From assembly GCA_963795835.1 (NCBI GenBank), contig CAWCJC010000011.1, forward strand, positions 1 through 64,000: 64,000 nucleotides of DNA, in the 5' to 3' direction. Below the pieces are notes generated by a model, which worked only from the letters and a program-made list of their open reading frames with translations, had not been told where the DNA came from and searched no databases. The stretch is from JALYXI01 sp963795835. GTDB taxonomy: Bacteria > Acidobacteriota > Terriglobia > Bryobacterales > Bryobacteraceae. This document shows positions 1 to 8,641 of the stretch, one piece after another. The position numbers were made by a program, and so were the translations under genes. Position 1 is the first letter of the stretch. Each line of letters begins with the position of its first letter.

Positions 1-351
1 TGCCGAATCCGCAACTTACGCGACTCCCGGTCCGCTTCCAGCCCCGCTGGTCCGATAATCTCTGCCAGTTCGCCGGACGAGAAGCGGCGCAGGCCATCCA
101 TCTGCCACATGCGTTCTTCGGCCGTAACATAGCCCTGGGCAAAGAGCACGTCGCCCTCGCTTTCCGCGTCGGATCGACGGTACCCCCAGGCGATCCCGGG
201 CGACTGTAACCTTCCCGGGTACCGGCGCACCTAATCTTCCAGAGACGCGCGGCAGCGGACGCCAGAAGAACCAGTACGTGGCGGCGAGAGCAGCGGCAAC
301 AATGAGCGCAATGACAATATTGATAGCCTTGAAGACGCGGTCAGCGAACAC
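1..351 (-). CDS. Penicillin acylase family protein, 5' part only, with an apparent frameshift
   Basis: Only the N-terminus lies in the window; the gene continues past base 1. The product starts with a membrane anchor or uncleaved signal (residues about 8-30) and then the GK-VTVARDRLGVPSI motif that opens penicillin amidase (N-terminal nucleophile hydrolase) proteins. After PSI the frame runs into arginine-rich nonsense. Reading one base further on instead gives DAESEGDVLFAQGYVTAEER and WQMDGLRRFSSGELAEIIGP, the expected family continuation, open to the window edge. Deleting one base of the CC at about 171-172 (coding strand ATC-C-GAC) restores the gene. It is divergent from phoU. The family deacylates amides such as beta-lactams or acyl-homoserine lactones; the substrate here is unknown. 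Confidence 0.75.
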
Positions 352-358
352 CTTCGAA

Positions 359-389
359 TTGTACGATCAATCCTTTGTCGCGCTACAAT
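359..389 (+). promoter_or_regulatory. Possible phoU promoter
   Basis: TTGTAC at 359-364 and TACAAT at 384-389 resemble -35 and -10 boxes, with a 19-base spacer that is slightly long. The -10 box ends only ten bases before the phoU ATG, so the transcript would be almost leaderless and there is no room for a normal ribosome-binding site. This is pattern matching only. Confidence 0.25.
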
Positions 390-399
390 CGCAATCAGC

Positions 400-1089
400 A
401 TGACCAAGCGCCCTTTTCTCGCGGAGTTGGACGAGTTACAACAGCGCTTGCTTGCGATGGGCGGCCTGGTGGAGTTCGCGATTCACCGAAGCATTCGGGC
501 GCTGATTGATCGCGACAGTGCTCTGAGCAATCAGGTTTGGGAGAACGAGCGGCGCATCAATGAGATGGAGATGGAAATCGATGAGCAGGCCACGCGTATT
601 CTTGCCTTGCATCAGCCCGTCGCGCGCGACCTTCGCTTCATTACGGCTGCCATCAAGATCAACAGCGATCTGGAACGCATGGGCGATCTTGCGGTCAACA
701 TTGTGCTTCGCGCCGTGTCGCTAGCCCGCCAGCCCCAGGTGAAGGCGCTTATCGATGTACCCCACATGTCGCGCCTGGTGGAATCCATGGTGCATAAGAG
801 CCTGGATGCCTTCGTCAAGCGCGATCCCGAAATGGCCGAAGCGGTGTTAGCCGCCGACGATGAAGTGGACGATCTGAAGACCTCGATCTACACGGAGCTG
901 ATGGTCTTCATGGAGCGAGATCTCACCGCCGTGCGCCCCGCGGTAGACCTGATGTTCATCGCGCACAACCTGGAGCGTATTGCCGACCACGCAACAAATG
1001 TCGCTGAAGACGTTTTGTTTCTGGTCAACGGAGTGGACGTACGGCATAGCCACTCAAGGTCCGTGGTGGGCGAGCGCGTGGTCCGCTAG
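400..1089 (+). CDS. phoU: Phosphate signalling regulator PhoU
   Basis: PhoU is a cytoplasmic adaptor that links the Pst phosphate transporter to the PhoR kinase and keeps the Pho regulon off when phosphate is plentiful. The 229-residue product has the usual length and two helical-bundle repeats. Each repeat carries the metal-binding signature: LERMGDLAVNI near residue 95 and LERIADHATNVAEDV near residue 192. The ATG at 400 puts MTKRPFLAELDEL at the N-terminus, a typical family start. It converges on ppk with 4 bases between the stops, and a PhoR-type kinase follows 2.3 kb on. No pst transporter or phoB gene is visible here. Confidence 0.93.
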   Translation: MTKRPFLAELDELQQRLLAMGGLVEFAIHRSIRALIDRDSALSNQVWENERRINEMEMEIDEQATRILALHQPVARDLRFITAAIKINSDLERMGDLAVNIVLRAVSLARQPQVKALIDVPHMSRLVESMVHKSLDAFVKRDPEMAEAVLAADDEVDDLKTSIYTELMVFMERDLTAVRPAVDLMFIAHNLERIADHATNVAEDVLFLVNGVDVRHSHSRSVVGERVVR

Positions 1090-1093
1090 CCGG

Positions 1094-3271
1094 CTACCTT
1101 GCGCCTGAAGGCTGATCCAGAAACATCTGCTGAGCGTCCTGAGAACCGGCGCCTACAACGACTTGTTTGCGAAGGTAACTGCCATCGCTCTGCATCAGCC
1201 GAGCGTTTTTTCCATCGCAAAAATACCGAGCCAACAACTCTTCCCGCACCCGCCGGATCAGCTTCGGATCGCTGATCGGAAAGATGATTTCCACCCGGTG
1301 ATCCAGGTTTCTCGGCATCAGGTCCGCGCTCCCCGCGTACAACTCGGGCGCGCCATCGTTTTCGAAATAGTAGATCCGGCTATGCTCCAAAAAGCGGCCG
1401 ATGATACTGGTGACTGTGATGTTTTCGCTGATTCCCTGAATCCCCGGGCGCAGACAGCAGATGCCGCGCACCAGCAACTCCACGCGAACGCCTGCTTGAG
1501 ACGCTTCATAGAGCAGGCAGATCATTTCCAGATCCTCAAGCGCATTCATCTTCAGGATCATGTGCCCGCCGCCGCCGCGCTTGGCGTGTTCGATTTCGCG
1601 TTTGATCAAATCCGCCATGTCGTTCCGCAACGCGGTGGGCGCGACGAGCAACTTGCGAAACTCGGTCTGCGAAGAGTAACCCGTCAGATAGTTAAACAGC
1701 TCGCTGACGTCGGAGGCAATCTCCTCATTCGAGGTGAAAAAGCTCAAATCCGTGTAAAGCCGCGCGGTGACGACATTGTAGTTTCCGGTGCCTAGATGAA
1801 CGTAGCGCCGGATCGCTTCGCCTTCCCGCCGAACCACCAGCGCCACCTTCGAATGCACCTTCAGACCCAAGATGCCGTACACGACGTGTACGCCCTCCCG
1901 CTCCAGCGCGCGTGCCCATTCAATGTTGCTTTCCTCATCGAAGCGCGCTTTCAACTCCACCATCACCGCTACTTCTTTGCCGTTCTCGACCGCATCCACC
2001 AGCGCTTCAACCACCGGTGAGTTGCGGCCCACTCGATACAGCGTCATTTTAATCGCGAGCACCTGAGGGTCTCGCGCTGCCTTGCGCAAGAACTCAACCA
2101 CCGGCTGAAAGCTCTCGAACGGATGGTGCAACAACAGGTCCTGCCGGCGCATCACGGTGAAGATGTCGTCTTCCGCTTTCGGCAAAAGCTCTGTCGGTGT
2201 ATACGGTACAAACGGCTTGTCCTTCAGATCCGGACGATCGAGTTGCTGCAATTGCCGAAGCCTACCCAGATCAATCGGGCCCGCCGCGCGATACACGTCT
2301 TTCGGATCCATCTCCAGGTTTTCAATCAGGATGGCCAGAATGTGTGCGGGGATATATTGATTTACCTGGAGCCGTACCACCGCGCGGAATTGCCGCTGCC
2401 ACACGGCTTCCTCAATGGTCTCAAGCAAATCGTCACTTTCGAACTCTTTGATCACCACCTCGGCATCGCGAGTCAGATGGAACCCGTGGGCCTCCACGAT
2501 TTCCATCCCTGGAAATAACTTAGGCAGGTTCGCCATGATGACCTGTTCCAGCCATACAAAAGCCTGCCGGACCCGCGGTAACTCGGCCTGGTCCCCATGC
2601 GCGCCGCCAGACGCATCCGAGTTCGCATTGGGCACCGGCAGCAATTTCGGCAACGTTTCCGGAACCTTCACGCGCGCGAAATGATCCAGACCCTCTTTGT
2701 CGCGCACAACCACGGCGATATTTAAACTCAGGTTCGAGATATGCGGAAACGGCCGCCCAGGGTCAAACGCAAGCGGCGTCAGCACGGGAAAGACAGTGTG
2801 CTGAAAGTAAGTCTCCAGCGAAGCCCGCTCCGCCCTGCTCAATGACGAATACTGCAACATCTCGATCCCGTTCTCTTCGAGCGTGGGCAGCAACTGCTCT
2901 CGAAAACAGCGGTACGCGCGCTCCATCAACTGTGTTACGTCATCGCGGATGCCTTCCAATTGTTCGGCCAGGGGAAAACGCCCATCCGACGCCAGCTTTT
3001 GCTTCAGCACGGCCACACGCACCATGAAGAACTCGTCCAGATTCGAGCTCAAGATGGAAAGAAATTTCACCCGCTCCAACAAGGGATTCGACGGATCTTC
3101 CGCTTCTTCCAACACGCGCCGTTGAAAAGCGAGCAAGCTGAGCTCGCGATCCAAATAGAGCTTCGGATCGCGCAGTTCTTTCGGGTCCAAGATCTCTTTG
3201 GTATCCGCGTGGGCACGTTTCGAAGACCGCGCTTTCGTTTTACGATCCCCGTTCTTCGCGTGCTCGGCCAT
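1094..3271 (-). CDS. ppk1: Polyphosphate kinase 1
   Basis: PPK1 reversibly transfers the terminal ATP phosphate to inorganic polyphosphate at the inner membrane. The 725-residue product has the N, head, C1 and C2 domains. YLDRELSLLAFQRRVLEEA opens the N domain, HHPFESFQPVVEFL is near residue 382, and the C1 motif GLKVHSK (His about 473), whose His is the expected autophosphorylation site, is followed by YVHLGTGNYN. About 38 lysine/arginine-rich residues precede the conserved start and are probably flexible. It sits between phoU and a phosphate-type sensor kinase, which fits a polyphosphate role in phosphate homeostasis. It is divergent from the kinase, with a 127-base intergenic region. Confidence 0.95.
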   Translation of the reverse strand: MAEHAKNGDRKTKARSSKRAHADTKEILDPKELRDPKLYLDRELSLLAFQRRVLEEAEDPSNPLLERVKFLSILSSNLDEFFMVRVAVLKQKLASDGRFPLAEQLEGIRDDVTQLMERAYRCFREQLLPTLEENGIEMLQYSSLSRAERASLETYFQHTVFPVLTPLAFDPGRPFPHISNLSLNIAVVVRDKEGLDHFARVKVPETLPKLLPVPNANSDASGGAHGDQAELPRVRQAFVWLEQVIMANLPKLFPGMEIVEAHGFHLTRDAEVVIKEFESDDLLETIEEAVWQRQFRAVVRLQVNQYIPAHILAILIENLEMDPKDVYRAAGPIDLGRLRQLQQLDRPDLKDKPFVPYTPTELLPKAEDDIFTVMRRQDLLLHHPFESFQPVVEFLRKAARDPQVLAIKMTLYRVGRNSPVVEALVDAVENGKEVAVMVELKARFDEESNIEWARALEREGVHVVYGILGLKVHSKVALVVRREGEAIRRYVHLGTGNYNVVTARLYTDLSFFTSNEEIASDVSELFNYLTGYSSQTEFRKLLVAPTALRNDMADLIKREIEHAKRGGGGHMILKMNALEDLEMICLLYEASQAGVRVELLVRGICCLRPGIQGISENITVTSIIGRFLEHSRIYYFENDGAPELYAGSADLMPRNLDHRVEIIFPISDPKLIRRVREELLARYFCDGKNARLMQSDGSYLRKQVVVGAGSQDAQQMFLDQPSGAR

Positions 3272-3335
3272 TGCTCTTCTAGTTTACGATCCTGGTTTAC
3301 GATCTTGCGATCCGCCGTATGCCGATTTCATTTAT

Positions 3336-3369
3336 TTGTCATTCGATCTGCCCCATGTCACGGTATAGT
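3336..3369 (+). promoter_or_regulatory. Possible Pho-type direct repeat between ppk1 and the kinase gene
   Basis: The 127-base divergent intergenic region has two TGTCA elements in direct orientation (3337-3341 and 3356-3360), followed by a -10-like TATAGT at 3364-3369. Pho boxes are direct repeats around TGTCA, but normally 11 bases apart; here they are 19 apart, so the match is weak. A second short direct repeat, GTTTACGATC, lies at about 3283-3303, next to the ppk1 start. Both are sequence observations without functional proof. Confidence 0.2.
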
Positions 3370-3398
3370 CAGAGAGATCTCCGCATCGGTACCTTGCT

Positions 3399-5096
3399 TT
3401 GATTCGAGTCAGCCTTTTTCGTAACCGTGTCTGGATCGCCTTTCTGCTCATTGCGGGCGCGTTGTTCGGTCTGGATTGGTGGGGCTCGCAATATCTGAAT
3501 GCACAGCACCGCGTTCTCACGGAGCGAACCTTGTCGTCCGAAGCCCGCACGCTCAGCGCGGAATTAAACGCGCTGCCGCAATCAAGCCTAGCCGAGTGGG
3601 CCAAAGCTTCCGCAAGTTGGACCGGCGCCCGCGTCCAAGTGACAGACGCCACGGGCGCCATTTTGACTGACTCCGCGCCCAAGACGCCACTGCCCAATAG
3701 CTGCTGCCTCATGGTTCTTCCGTTAGCCCAGGGAGACCGTGCCGGATGGACCATCCGGCTTTCCGAAACACCCGCTGAATGGCAGAACTCTACCGAAGTG
3801 ATTCTGCGGCGTTTGCTCGAAATGGTTGTCGCGGGCATTCTGGCGCAGGGAATCGCATACATCTTTTCGATCCTGCTTGCCAAACGGATTCGCCATCTGC
3901 AGGCCCTTACGGAGCGCCTTCTGGATGCGAGCATCGCGGATTCGGAAATCCCCCATGCCGAAGATGAACTCGGGATCCTGAATCAGTCTCTTCACCGGAT
4001 GGGCACGCGAATCCGCGACCTTCTGGACCGCGTGAGCCTGGAATCGGGCCGCCGCGAAGCTATCCTCGCCAGTATGAGCGAAGGTGTCCTGGCCGCGGAC
4101 AATCGCCTGCAAGTGATCTTCTGTAACGAATCCCTTGCGGACGCGGTCGGTGCCTCAGTTCCCGTGGGAGCCGGCACCCCCGTGCTCGATCTGGTTCGCG
4201 ACCCTGAACTGGTAAACCTGCTCACCCAGGTAATCGCAACCGGCGAACCGGTGAAGCGCAGGCTTCAACTTTCAGCCGGGGAAGGGAAGACGTTCGAAGC
4301 GCAAGCCGCTTCTCTCGCCATGCCGAACAGCCGAGGCGTGATCGTGATTCTGCATGACATCACGGACATGGAACGCCTGGAACGCGTTCGGAAAGACTTC
4401 GTCGCGAATGTCTCACACGAACTGCGCACGCCTCTAACCGCCATCCGCGGTTATGCCGAAACACTGCTCGGCGGTGCGCTCGAAGACAGCGAAAACAACC
4501 GCCGCTTTGTTGAAATCATTCAGGCCCATGCGATTCGCCTGAACAACATTGCCGCGGACTTGATGATCCTCTCCGAACTGGAAAGCGGCCGCCCCACGCC
4601 GGAGCCGGAACGTGTCTCCATCAAGGACGCAGTCGAAATGGCGATGAGCACAGTGGAATCCGAAGCTCGTGTGCGCCAAGTGTTCCTCGATAGTTTCGTT
4701 GCAGATGGCCTTGAAGTCCTGGGCCACAAGATCCGCCTGGAGCAGGCGCTGGTCAATCTGCTGGACAACGCCGTGAAATTCAATCGCCCCGAGGGCGAAG
4801 CGCGCCTTCACGCTGATCTCACCAAAGACAACAAAGTGATGATCACCGTCTCCGACACGGGGAGCGGAATCCCCTCAAGCGACTTGCCCCGCATCTTCGA
4901 GCGCTTCTATCGCGTCGACCGTGCCCGCTCCCGCGCGGTCGGCGGTACCGGCCTTGGCCTTTCCATCGTGAAACACGTCGTTGAGCGCATGAATGGAACG
5001 GTTCGCGTGGATAGTGCCATTGGCCGTGGTTCTACTTTCACGATCCTGCTGCCCTCCCTTACAGAACCGGGAGGAGACGAAGAGCTACCAGGGTAA
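3399..5096 (+). CDS. phoR: PhoR-type membrane sensor histidine kinase
   Basis: Domains in order: TM helix near residues 8-26, a periplasmic segment of about 110 residues, TM helix near 145-167, HAMP, a PAS domain (about 215-320), HisKA with the phospho-acceptor motif FVANVSHELRTPLTAIRGYAE, and HATPase_c with the N box (NLLDNAVKF), G1 (DTGSGIP) and G2 (GGTGLGLSIVKHV). The order matches PhoR/PhoB-type kinases, and the phoU-ppk1 neighbourhood supports phosphate sensing, although no response regulator is adjacent. Translation begins at TTG 3399; I see no better start. The last 12 bases overlap the convergent SDR gene. The signal it senses is inferred from context. Confidence 0.85.
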   Translation: MIRVSLFRNRVWIAFLLIAGALFGLDWWGSQYLNAQHRVLTERTLSSEARTLSAELNALPQSSLAEWAKASASWTGARVQVTDATGAILTDSAPKTPLPNSCCLMVLPLAQGDRAGWTIRLSETPAEWQNSTEVILRRLLEMVVAGILAQGIAYIFSILLAKRIRHLQALTERLLDASIADSEIPHAEDELGILNQSLHRMGTRIRDLLDRVSLESGRREAILASMSEGVLAADNRLQVIFCNESLADAVGASVPVGAGTPVLDLVRDPELVNLLTQVIATGEPVKRRLQLSAGEGKTFEAQAASLAMPNSRGVIVILHDITDMERLERVRKDFVANVSHELRTPLTAIRGYAETLLGGALEDSENNRRFVEIIQAHAIRLNNIAADLMILSELESGRPTPEPERVSIKDAVEMAMSTVESEARVRQVFLDSFVADGLEVLGHKIRLEQALVNLLDNAVKFNRPEGEARLHADLTKDNKVMITVSDTGSGIPSSDLPRIFERFYRVDRARSRAVGGTGLGLSIVKHVVERMNGTVRVDSAIGRGSTFTILLPSLTEPGGDEELPG

Positions 5097-5825
5097 GGGC
5101 TCGCCCAGATGCATGTAACTGCCCGTCGGACCGTCATCGGGCAGCGTTGCCAAGTCCACTTCCGTCTTTGCGCCTTGCGGAATCTCCATGGGGGCGGCGT
5201 CGGTACCCATATCCGTCTTCACCCATCCCGGATGCGCGGAGTTCACTTTGATCTTCGTATCCTTCAAAGCGTGAGCAAGATGGACAGTGTACGCATTCAG
5301 TGCGGTTTTCGAAGCATCGTAAGCCAGAAGTTTGGTCGCGTAAATGGGAGACGTCGGGTCGCTGTGCAGGGTGAGTGAACCGAGCACGCTGGACACGTTC
5401 ACAATCCGCCCCGCCTCGCTTTTCTGAATCAAAGGCAGCAGCGCGGACGTAAGCGCCACCACGGCGAAGAAATTTGTGTCGAAGGTTTTTCTCAGGTCGG
5501 CATCCGTGACCGTGAGAGTATCGTTACGCCACTCGGCCCCGATCATGATGCCCGCGTTGTTCACAAGAATATCCAGCTTTCCGAAGTGTTGCTCCAGGAA
5601 GCTGACGACATCACCATAGTGGCTGGTGTCTGTCACATCGAGGGCCACGCCGTAGGCGTCGATCTTCTCGGCCTTCAGTTTCTCAGCGGCGCCTACCGCT
5701 TTGGCCTGATCGCGCGCCGTTACCACAACCGTGATGCCCTGTTGTCCTAGCTGACGCGCCGTCTCGAAACCGATTCCTTTATATGCACCCGTGATCAGGG
5801 CCACTCTCTTTTCGCGATTTGCCAT
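5085..5825 (-). CDS. SDR family NAD(P)-dependent oxidoreductase
   Basis: A classical short-chain dehydrogenase of 246 residues. The cofactor motif is VALITGAYKGIGFETA at the N-terminus, followed by the NNAG motif (LVNNAGIM), the catalytic Ser region VNVSSVLGSL and the YxxxK pair (YDASKTALNAY). It resembles the carbonyl-reductase-like SDRs that act on small carbonyl compounds; the substrate cannot be read from the sequence. It stands alone on the minus strand between the phoR-type gene (12-base convergent overlap) and tRNA-Pro. Confidence 0.88.
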   Translation of the reverse strand: MANREKRVALITGAYKGIGFETARQLGQQGITVVVTARDQAKAVGAAEKLKAEKIDAYGVALDVTDTSHYGDVVSFLEQHFGKLDILVNNAGIMIGAEWRNDTLTVTDADLRKTFDTNFFAVVALTSALLPLIQKSEAGRIVNVSSVLGSLTLHSDPTSPIYATKLLAYDASKTALNAYTVHLAHALKDTKIKVNSAHPGWVKTDMGTDAAPMEIPQGAKTEVDLATLPDDGPTGSYMHLGEPLPW

Positions 5826-5925
5826 ACCATCGAAGATCCTGGTCGGGGGCGAAAGGATTCAGAGTTCGTGATCGGCTTCGGACAGATTTTTCCAAGCGAT
5901 GGTCTAGAATAAAAGGGTTCACTGT

Positions 5926-6002
5926 CGGGGCGTAGCGCAGCCTGGTAGCGCATCTGCTTTGGGAGCAGAGGGTCGCGAGTTCGAATCCCGCCGCCCCGAC
6001 CA
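5926..6002 (+). tRNA. tRNA-Pro (anticodon TGG)
   Basis: A 77-base cloverleaf. The acceptor stem CGGGGCG (5926-5932) pairs with CGCCCCG (5992-5998), followed by discriminator A and an encoded CCA (6000-6002). The D arm is GCGCAGCCTGGTAGCGC, the anticodon stem-loop CTGCTTTGGGAGCAG places TGG at positions 34-36, and the T arm is GGGTTCGAATCC-like (GAGTTCGAATCCCG). The C1-G72 pair is typical of tRNA-Pro. A -10-like TAGAAT lies at 5905-5910. Confidence 0.96.
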
Positions 6003-6045
6003 TTTCATCTCATGTCCGGACCGGACACCAGGTCAATTTGGAATC

Positions 6046-6654
6046 TTACTTCTTTTCAAAATGCTGATAGTCCTGCCGGTCCAGCCAGGAGCCGCCCCAA
6101 GTCCAGCCGTGCCGCGCGAAAAGCTTGACGATGTAGCTGCCTGCCAGAATGGAGCCGGGGTGAGCGACTGTCCGGTCCAGGTACGCGCGCCCGGCTTCGG
6201 GCAGCACGCGATCGCCTTTAACGTATGGATTTGTTAACGGATTGATGTCGATGGCGCGGCCCCAGCTATGGTTCGAGAAGCTGCCTTTCTGGCCCGTCTT
6301 GTCGCGGCAGTTGAACGCGGAAGTGTTGTTGGCGGACATGGATCTAATGTCATCGCCTCCATAATTTTCGACGGGTTCCATACGTTCTATCGCGAAGTGA
6401 TGCTCGTATAAATCCTGGAATATCGCGTCCAATTCCGGCGCCAGCTTGGCGTTAACAATCAGGATCCCTTCCGCAGTCTTGCCCTCGAAATCCCAATAAG
6501 GGACGCGCAGAACCCTGAGGTCTTCGGGTGGAATGGGGCAACCCTGGTGCCAAGTGGTGGCGCGAACCTTATCGAGCAGTGGACCTTCCAAAGGGCTAGT
6601 GCGCGCGCTTAGCAGGAAGAGCAAGGCTACAACTTTCACAACTCCAGGACCCAT
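6046..6654 (-). CDS. M15 family (D-Ala-D-Ala carboxypeptidase-like) metallopeptidase
   Basis: A 202-residue secreted peptidase. A short hydrophobic start (VVKVVALLFLLSA) suggests export. The zinc-site pattern of M15 enzymes is present: NHSWGRAIDINP supplies the first His and Asp, and a C-terminal HF motif (DYQHFEKK) supplies the other His. SAFNCR and GDRVLPE are also typical of M15C-like proteins, which cut D-Ala-D-Ala or L-Ala-D-Glu bonds in peptidoglycan. Its 5' end overlaps the 3' end of the upstream metallo-beta-lactamase-fold gene by 19 bases, which suggests one transcript with it and the DUF2721 gene. Confidence 0.8.
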   Translation of the reverse strand: MGPGVVKVVALLFLLSARTSPLEGPLLDKVRATTWHQGCPIPPEDLRVLRVPYWDFEGKTAEGILIVNAKLAPELDAIFQDLYEHHFAIERMEPVENYGGDDIRSMSANNTSAFNCRDKTGQKGSFSNHSWGRAIDINPLTNPYVKGDRVLPEAGRAYLDRTVAHPGSILAGSYIVKLFARHGWTWGGSWLDRQDYQHFEKK

Positions 6655-7458
6655 CCTTCTTTCGCCATCACTACGTTCGGCATTTCTTCGTTAGCGGCTT
6701 CCGCGATGCGGTCGAGTTGCTCGTCGGTATGTCCGGGGTCGTGGTGAAAGAGCAATACTTGCTTAACGCCAGTCTCCTTTGCGAAGGAGAGCGCCTGGCG
6801 CCAGGTGCTATGTCCCCATCCTCGCTTGCCTTCGTATTCCTCGGGAGTGTATTGCGAATCATAGATCAACAGATCGGCGCCGCGAGCCACCTTACGCAAT
6901 CCGTCATCCAAGGCTGAGTCGCCGTGTTCGTGATCGGTAGCGTACACGATGGAAGCGCCCTCCGACTCGATGTGAAATCCCGTCGCGCCTTGCGGGTGGT
7001 TCACGGGAAAGGGCGTTACGCGAAGAGCACCATGCTCAAATGTTTCCGTCTGGTAGATTTTCAAATTGCCGCTCGCAACCGGCTTCGAAGTTCACCGGAA
7101 AATACGGGCGCGTCATTTGCCCTTCCAGGATGCCCCGAAGCGGCCCGATACTGGTTTGTGCAAGGAAGCGGACACTGTTCCGGGGATTGAAAAGTGGCTC
7201 GAAGAACGGAATGCCTTGGATATGGTCCCAGTGAAAGTGCGTTAGGAAAATGTGGACATCCAGAGGCGCGCCGTTTGCTTCGCGCATCAGAGATTGACCT
7301 AGTTTCCGCATTCCCGTACCGGCATCGAAGATAAACACTTCTCCCTTTTGCGTTCGAATTTCAAGGCAAGGCGTATTCCCGCCGTAACGCATATTTTCCG
7401 GGTGCGGAGTGGGAGTGGACCCGCGGACCCCCCAGAGTTTCAGACTCAGACGGCTCAT
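6636..7458 (-). CDS. Metallo-beta-lactamase-fold hydrolase, one apparent frameshift
   Basis: Two overlapping frames together give one 273-residue protein after removal of a single base near 7069. The first frame starts at ATG 7458 (MSRLSLKLWGVRGSTPTP) and holds the zinc motif LTHFHWDHIQGIPFF. The second supplies FPVNHPQGATGFHIE, the metal-bridging Asp (ADLLIYDSQYT) and the final His motifs (WGHSTW, LLFHHDPGHTD). The WGVRGSxPTP start and the HWDHIQGIPFF motif are typical of the PhnP-like or cyclic-phosphodiesterase group; the substrate is unknown. ATG 7458 overlaps the DUF2721 stop (ATGA), indicating translational coupling. The length after correction is normal for the family. Confidence 0.82.
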
Positions 7459-7922
7459 TCGCCGCATCCTTCGATATCGGCCAATTCCATATTCATGGTT
7501 TCGGTGCTCATTCGCAGTTCGCGAATCTCGAAACCTACCGCAATAAGCAGAAGCACCACGCCCGCCATGAAGAACGGCAAAGTCGCCGAAACCAGCGTCG
7601 CAATTTTTACGGTAACGCTGATGATCATGACCATTGCGATAAAGCAAGCAGTGGCGCAGTATAGCGCGATGTGCGCGATGTACACATACCGAAGGCGCCG
7701 CCGAAAAAACCGGATCTGCAATTGGATAACATGTTTACGCCGGTTTACGGTATTCACCCCCCGGTATTCAGCGGCCAGATTGCGCACGCGATCGCTGAGC
7801 GATTGATGCTTTGAGTTGATCCCACCGATCAGGATCGCCGTTGCCGAAATCATCACGACCGGAGTTACGGCCGCCGTGACCACGCGCAAAGGGTCTTCGA
7901 TGTGAAACGGACTAAGTTGCAA
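7455..7922 (-). CDS. DUF2721 family membrane protein
   Basis: A 155-residue protein with a hydrophobic segment near residues 15-35 (VVTAAVTPVVMISATAILIG) and two more near 80-130. Between them is an arginine-rich cytoplasmic stretch with RRKHVIQLQIRFFRRRLR. This layout and the opening match DUF2721 proteins, whose role is unknown. It is the first gene of a three-gene minus-strand unit (DUF2721, MBL-fold, M15), coupled to the second gene by an ATGA overlap. Confidence 0.75.
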   Translation of the reverse strand: MQLSPFHIEDPLRVVTAAVTPVVMISATAILIGGINSKHQSLSDRVRNLAAEYRGVNTVNRRKHVIQLQIRFFRRRLRYVYIAHIALYCATACFIAMVMIISVTVKIATLVSATLPFFMAGVVLLLIAVGFEIRELRMSTETMNMELADIEGCGE

Positions 7923-7954
7923 CGCGCATTCCTTGGCACATTGTAAGCTTTACT

Positions 7955-8641
7955 TTGAAGCTGTTTGCACTAGCCTTGTTGTTCAGTGCGGGAATGGAAG
8001 CGCAATCGGTGGAAGTCTTCTCCGAGTTTTACGCATTCGACGCGGGCCCGTACGTGGTGGAACCGAGGGAGATTATCTCGCCGGCGATTGCGCGAAATGG
8101 TTTCGCCACCTTTCAGGTTCGTGTCAATGCGCCCTCGGGAACCCCCTATTTCCTGTTTTGCCAGACGAATCCGCCGAACCTGGTCGATGCAAAACTGTAC
8201 AAGGTTGACGCTTCGGGCGCTCTCGATTTGGTGCGCAGCCCGAATTTCGGGGTTATCCCGGAAGGCCAAAACTCTCGCGCTTACCTCCTGGATATCTGGG
8301 TCCCTGCCGATGCGGAACCTGGCCGGCGCGTCAGGTTAGAGCTGCAACTGAAAATCGGTGACTGGATCGTGTATCCCCTGGAATTGCGGATCCAAAAGGC
8401 GACAGTGCCTCTGTCAAGCAGGTCTGGCCCTGCTCCCGCGACTCTGACGGAAGCGTTAGCACGCAACAGGGTACAGGACCAGGCATTCGAAGACGCATTG
8501 CAACTTCCGGAGACATGGCTGTTAACCGCGCAGCATATTGCCAACGGGTGGACCACGTTCTCACCCTTCTCTGACGCTCAGGATGACGAGTGGTACTTGA
8601 AAGTGAGGGACCTGCTCTACAAACGCGCGAATGCCCGCTAG
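7955..8641 (+). CDS. Secreted protein of unknown function
   Basis: The 228-residue product begins at TTG 7955 with a signal peptide (KLFALALLFSAGMEAQ). The mature part is rich in beta-type sequence (for example SPAIARNGFATFQVRVNAP and RRVRLELQLKIGDWIVYPLE), suggesting an immunoglobulin-like or beta-sandwich fold. The last 60 residues look helical. I do not recognise the family. It is divergent from the DUF2721 gene (33-base gap), and its last four bases overlap the end of cysN. Confidence 0.6.
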   Translation: MKLFALALLFSAGMEAQSVEVFSEFYAFDAGPYVVEPREIISPAIARNGFATFQVRVNAPSGTPYFLFCQTNPPNLVDAKLYKVDASGALDLVRSPNFGVIPEGQNSRAYLLDIWVPADAEPGRRVRLELQLKIGDWIVYPLELRIQKATVPLSSRSGPAPATLTEALARNRVQDQAFEDALQLPETWLLTAQHIANGWTTFSPFSDAQDDEWYLKVRDLLYKRANAR

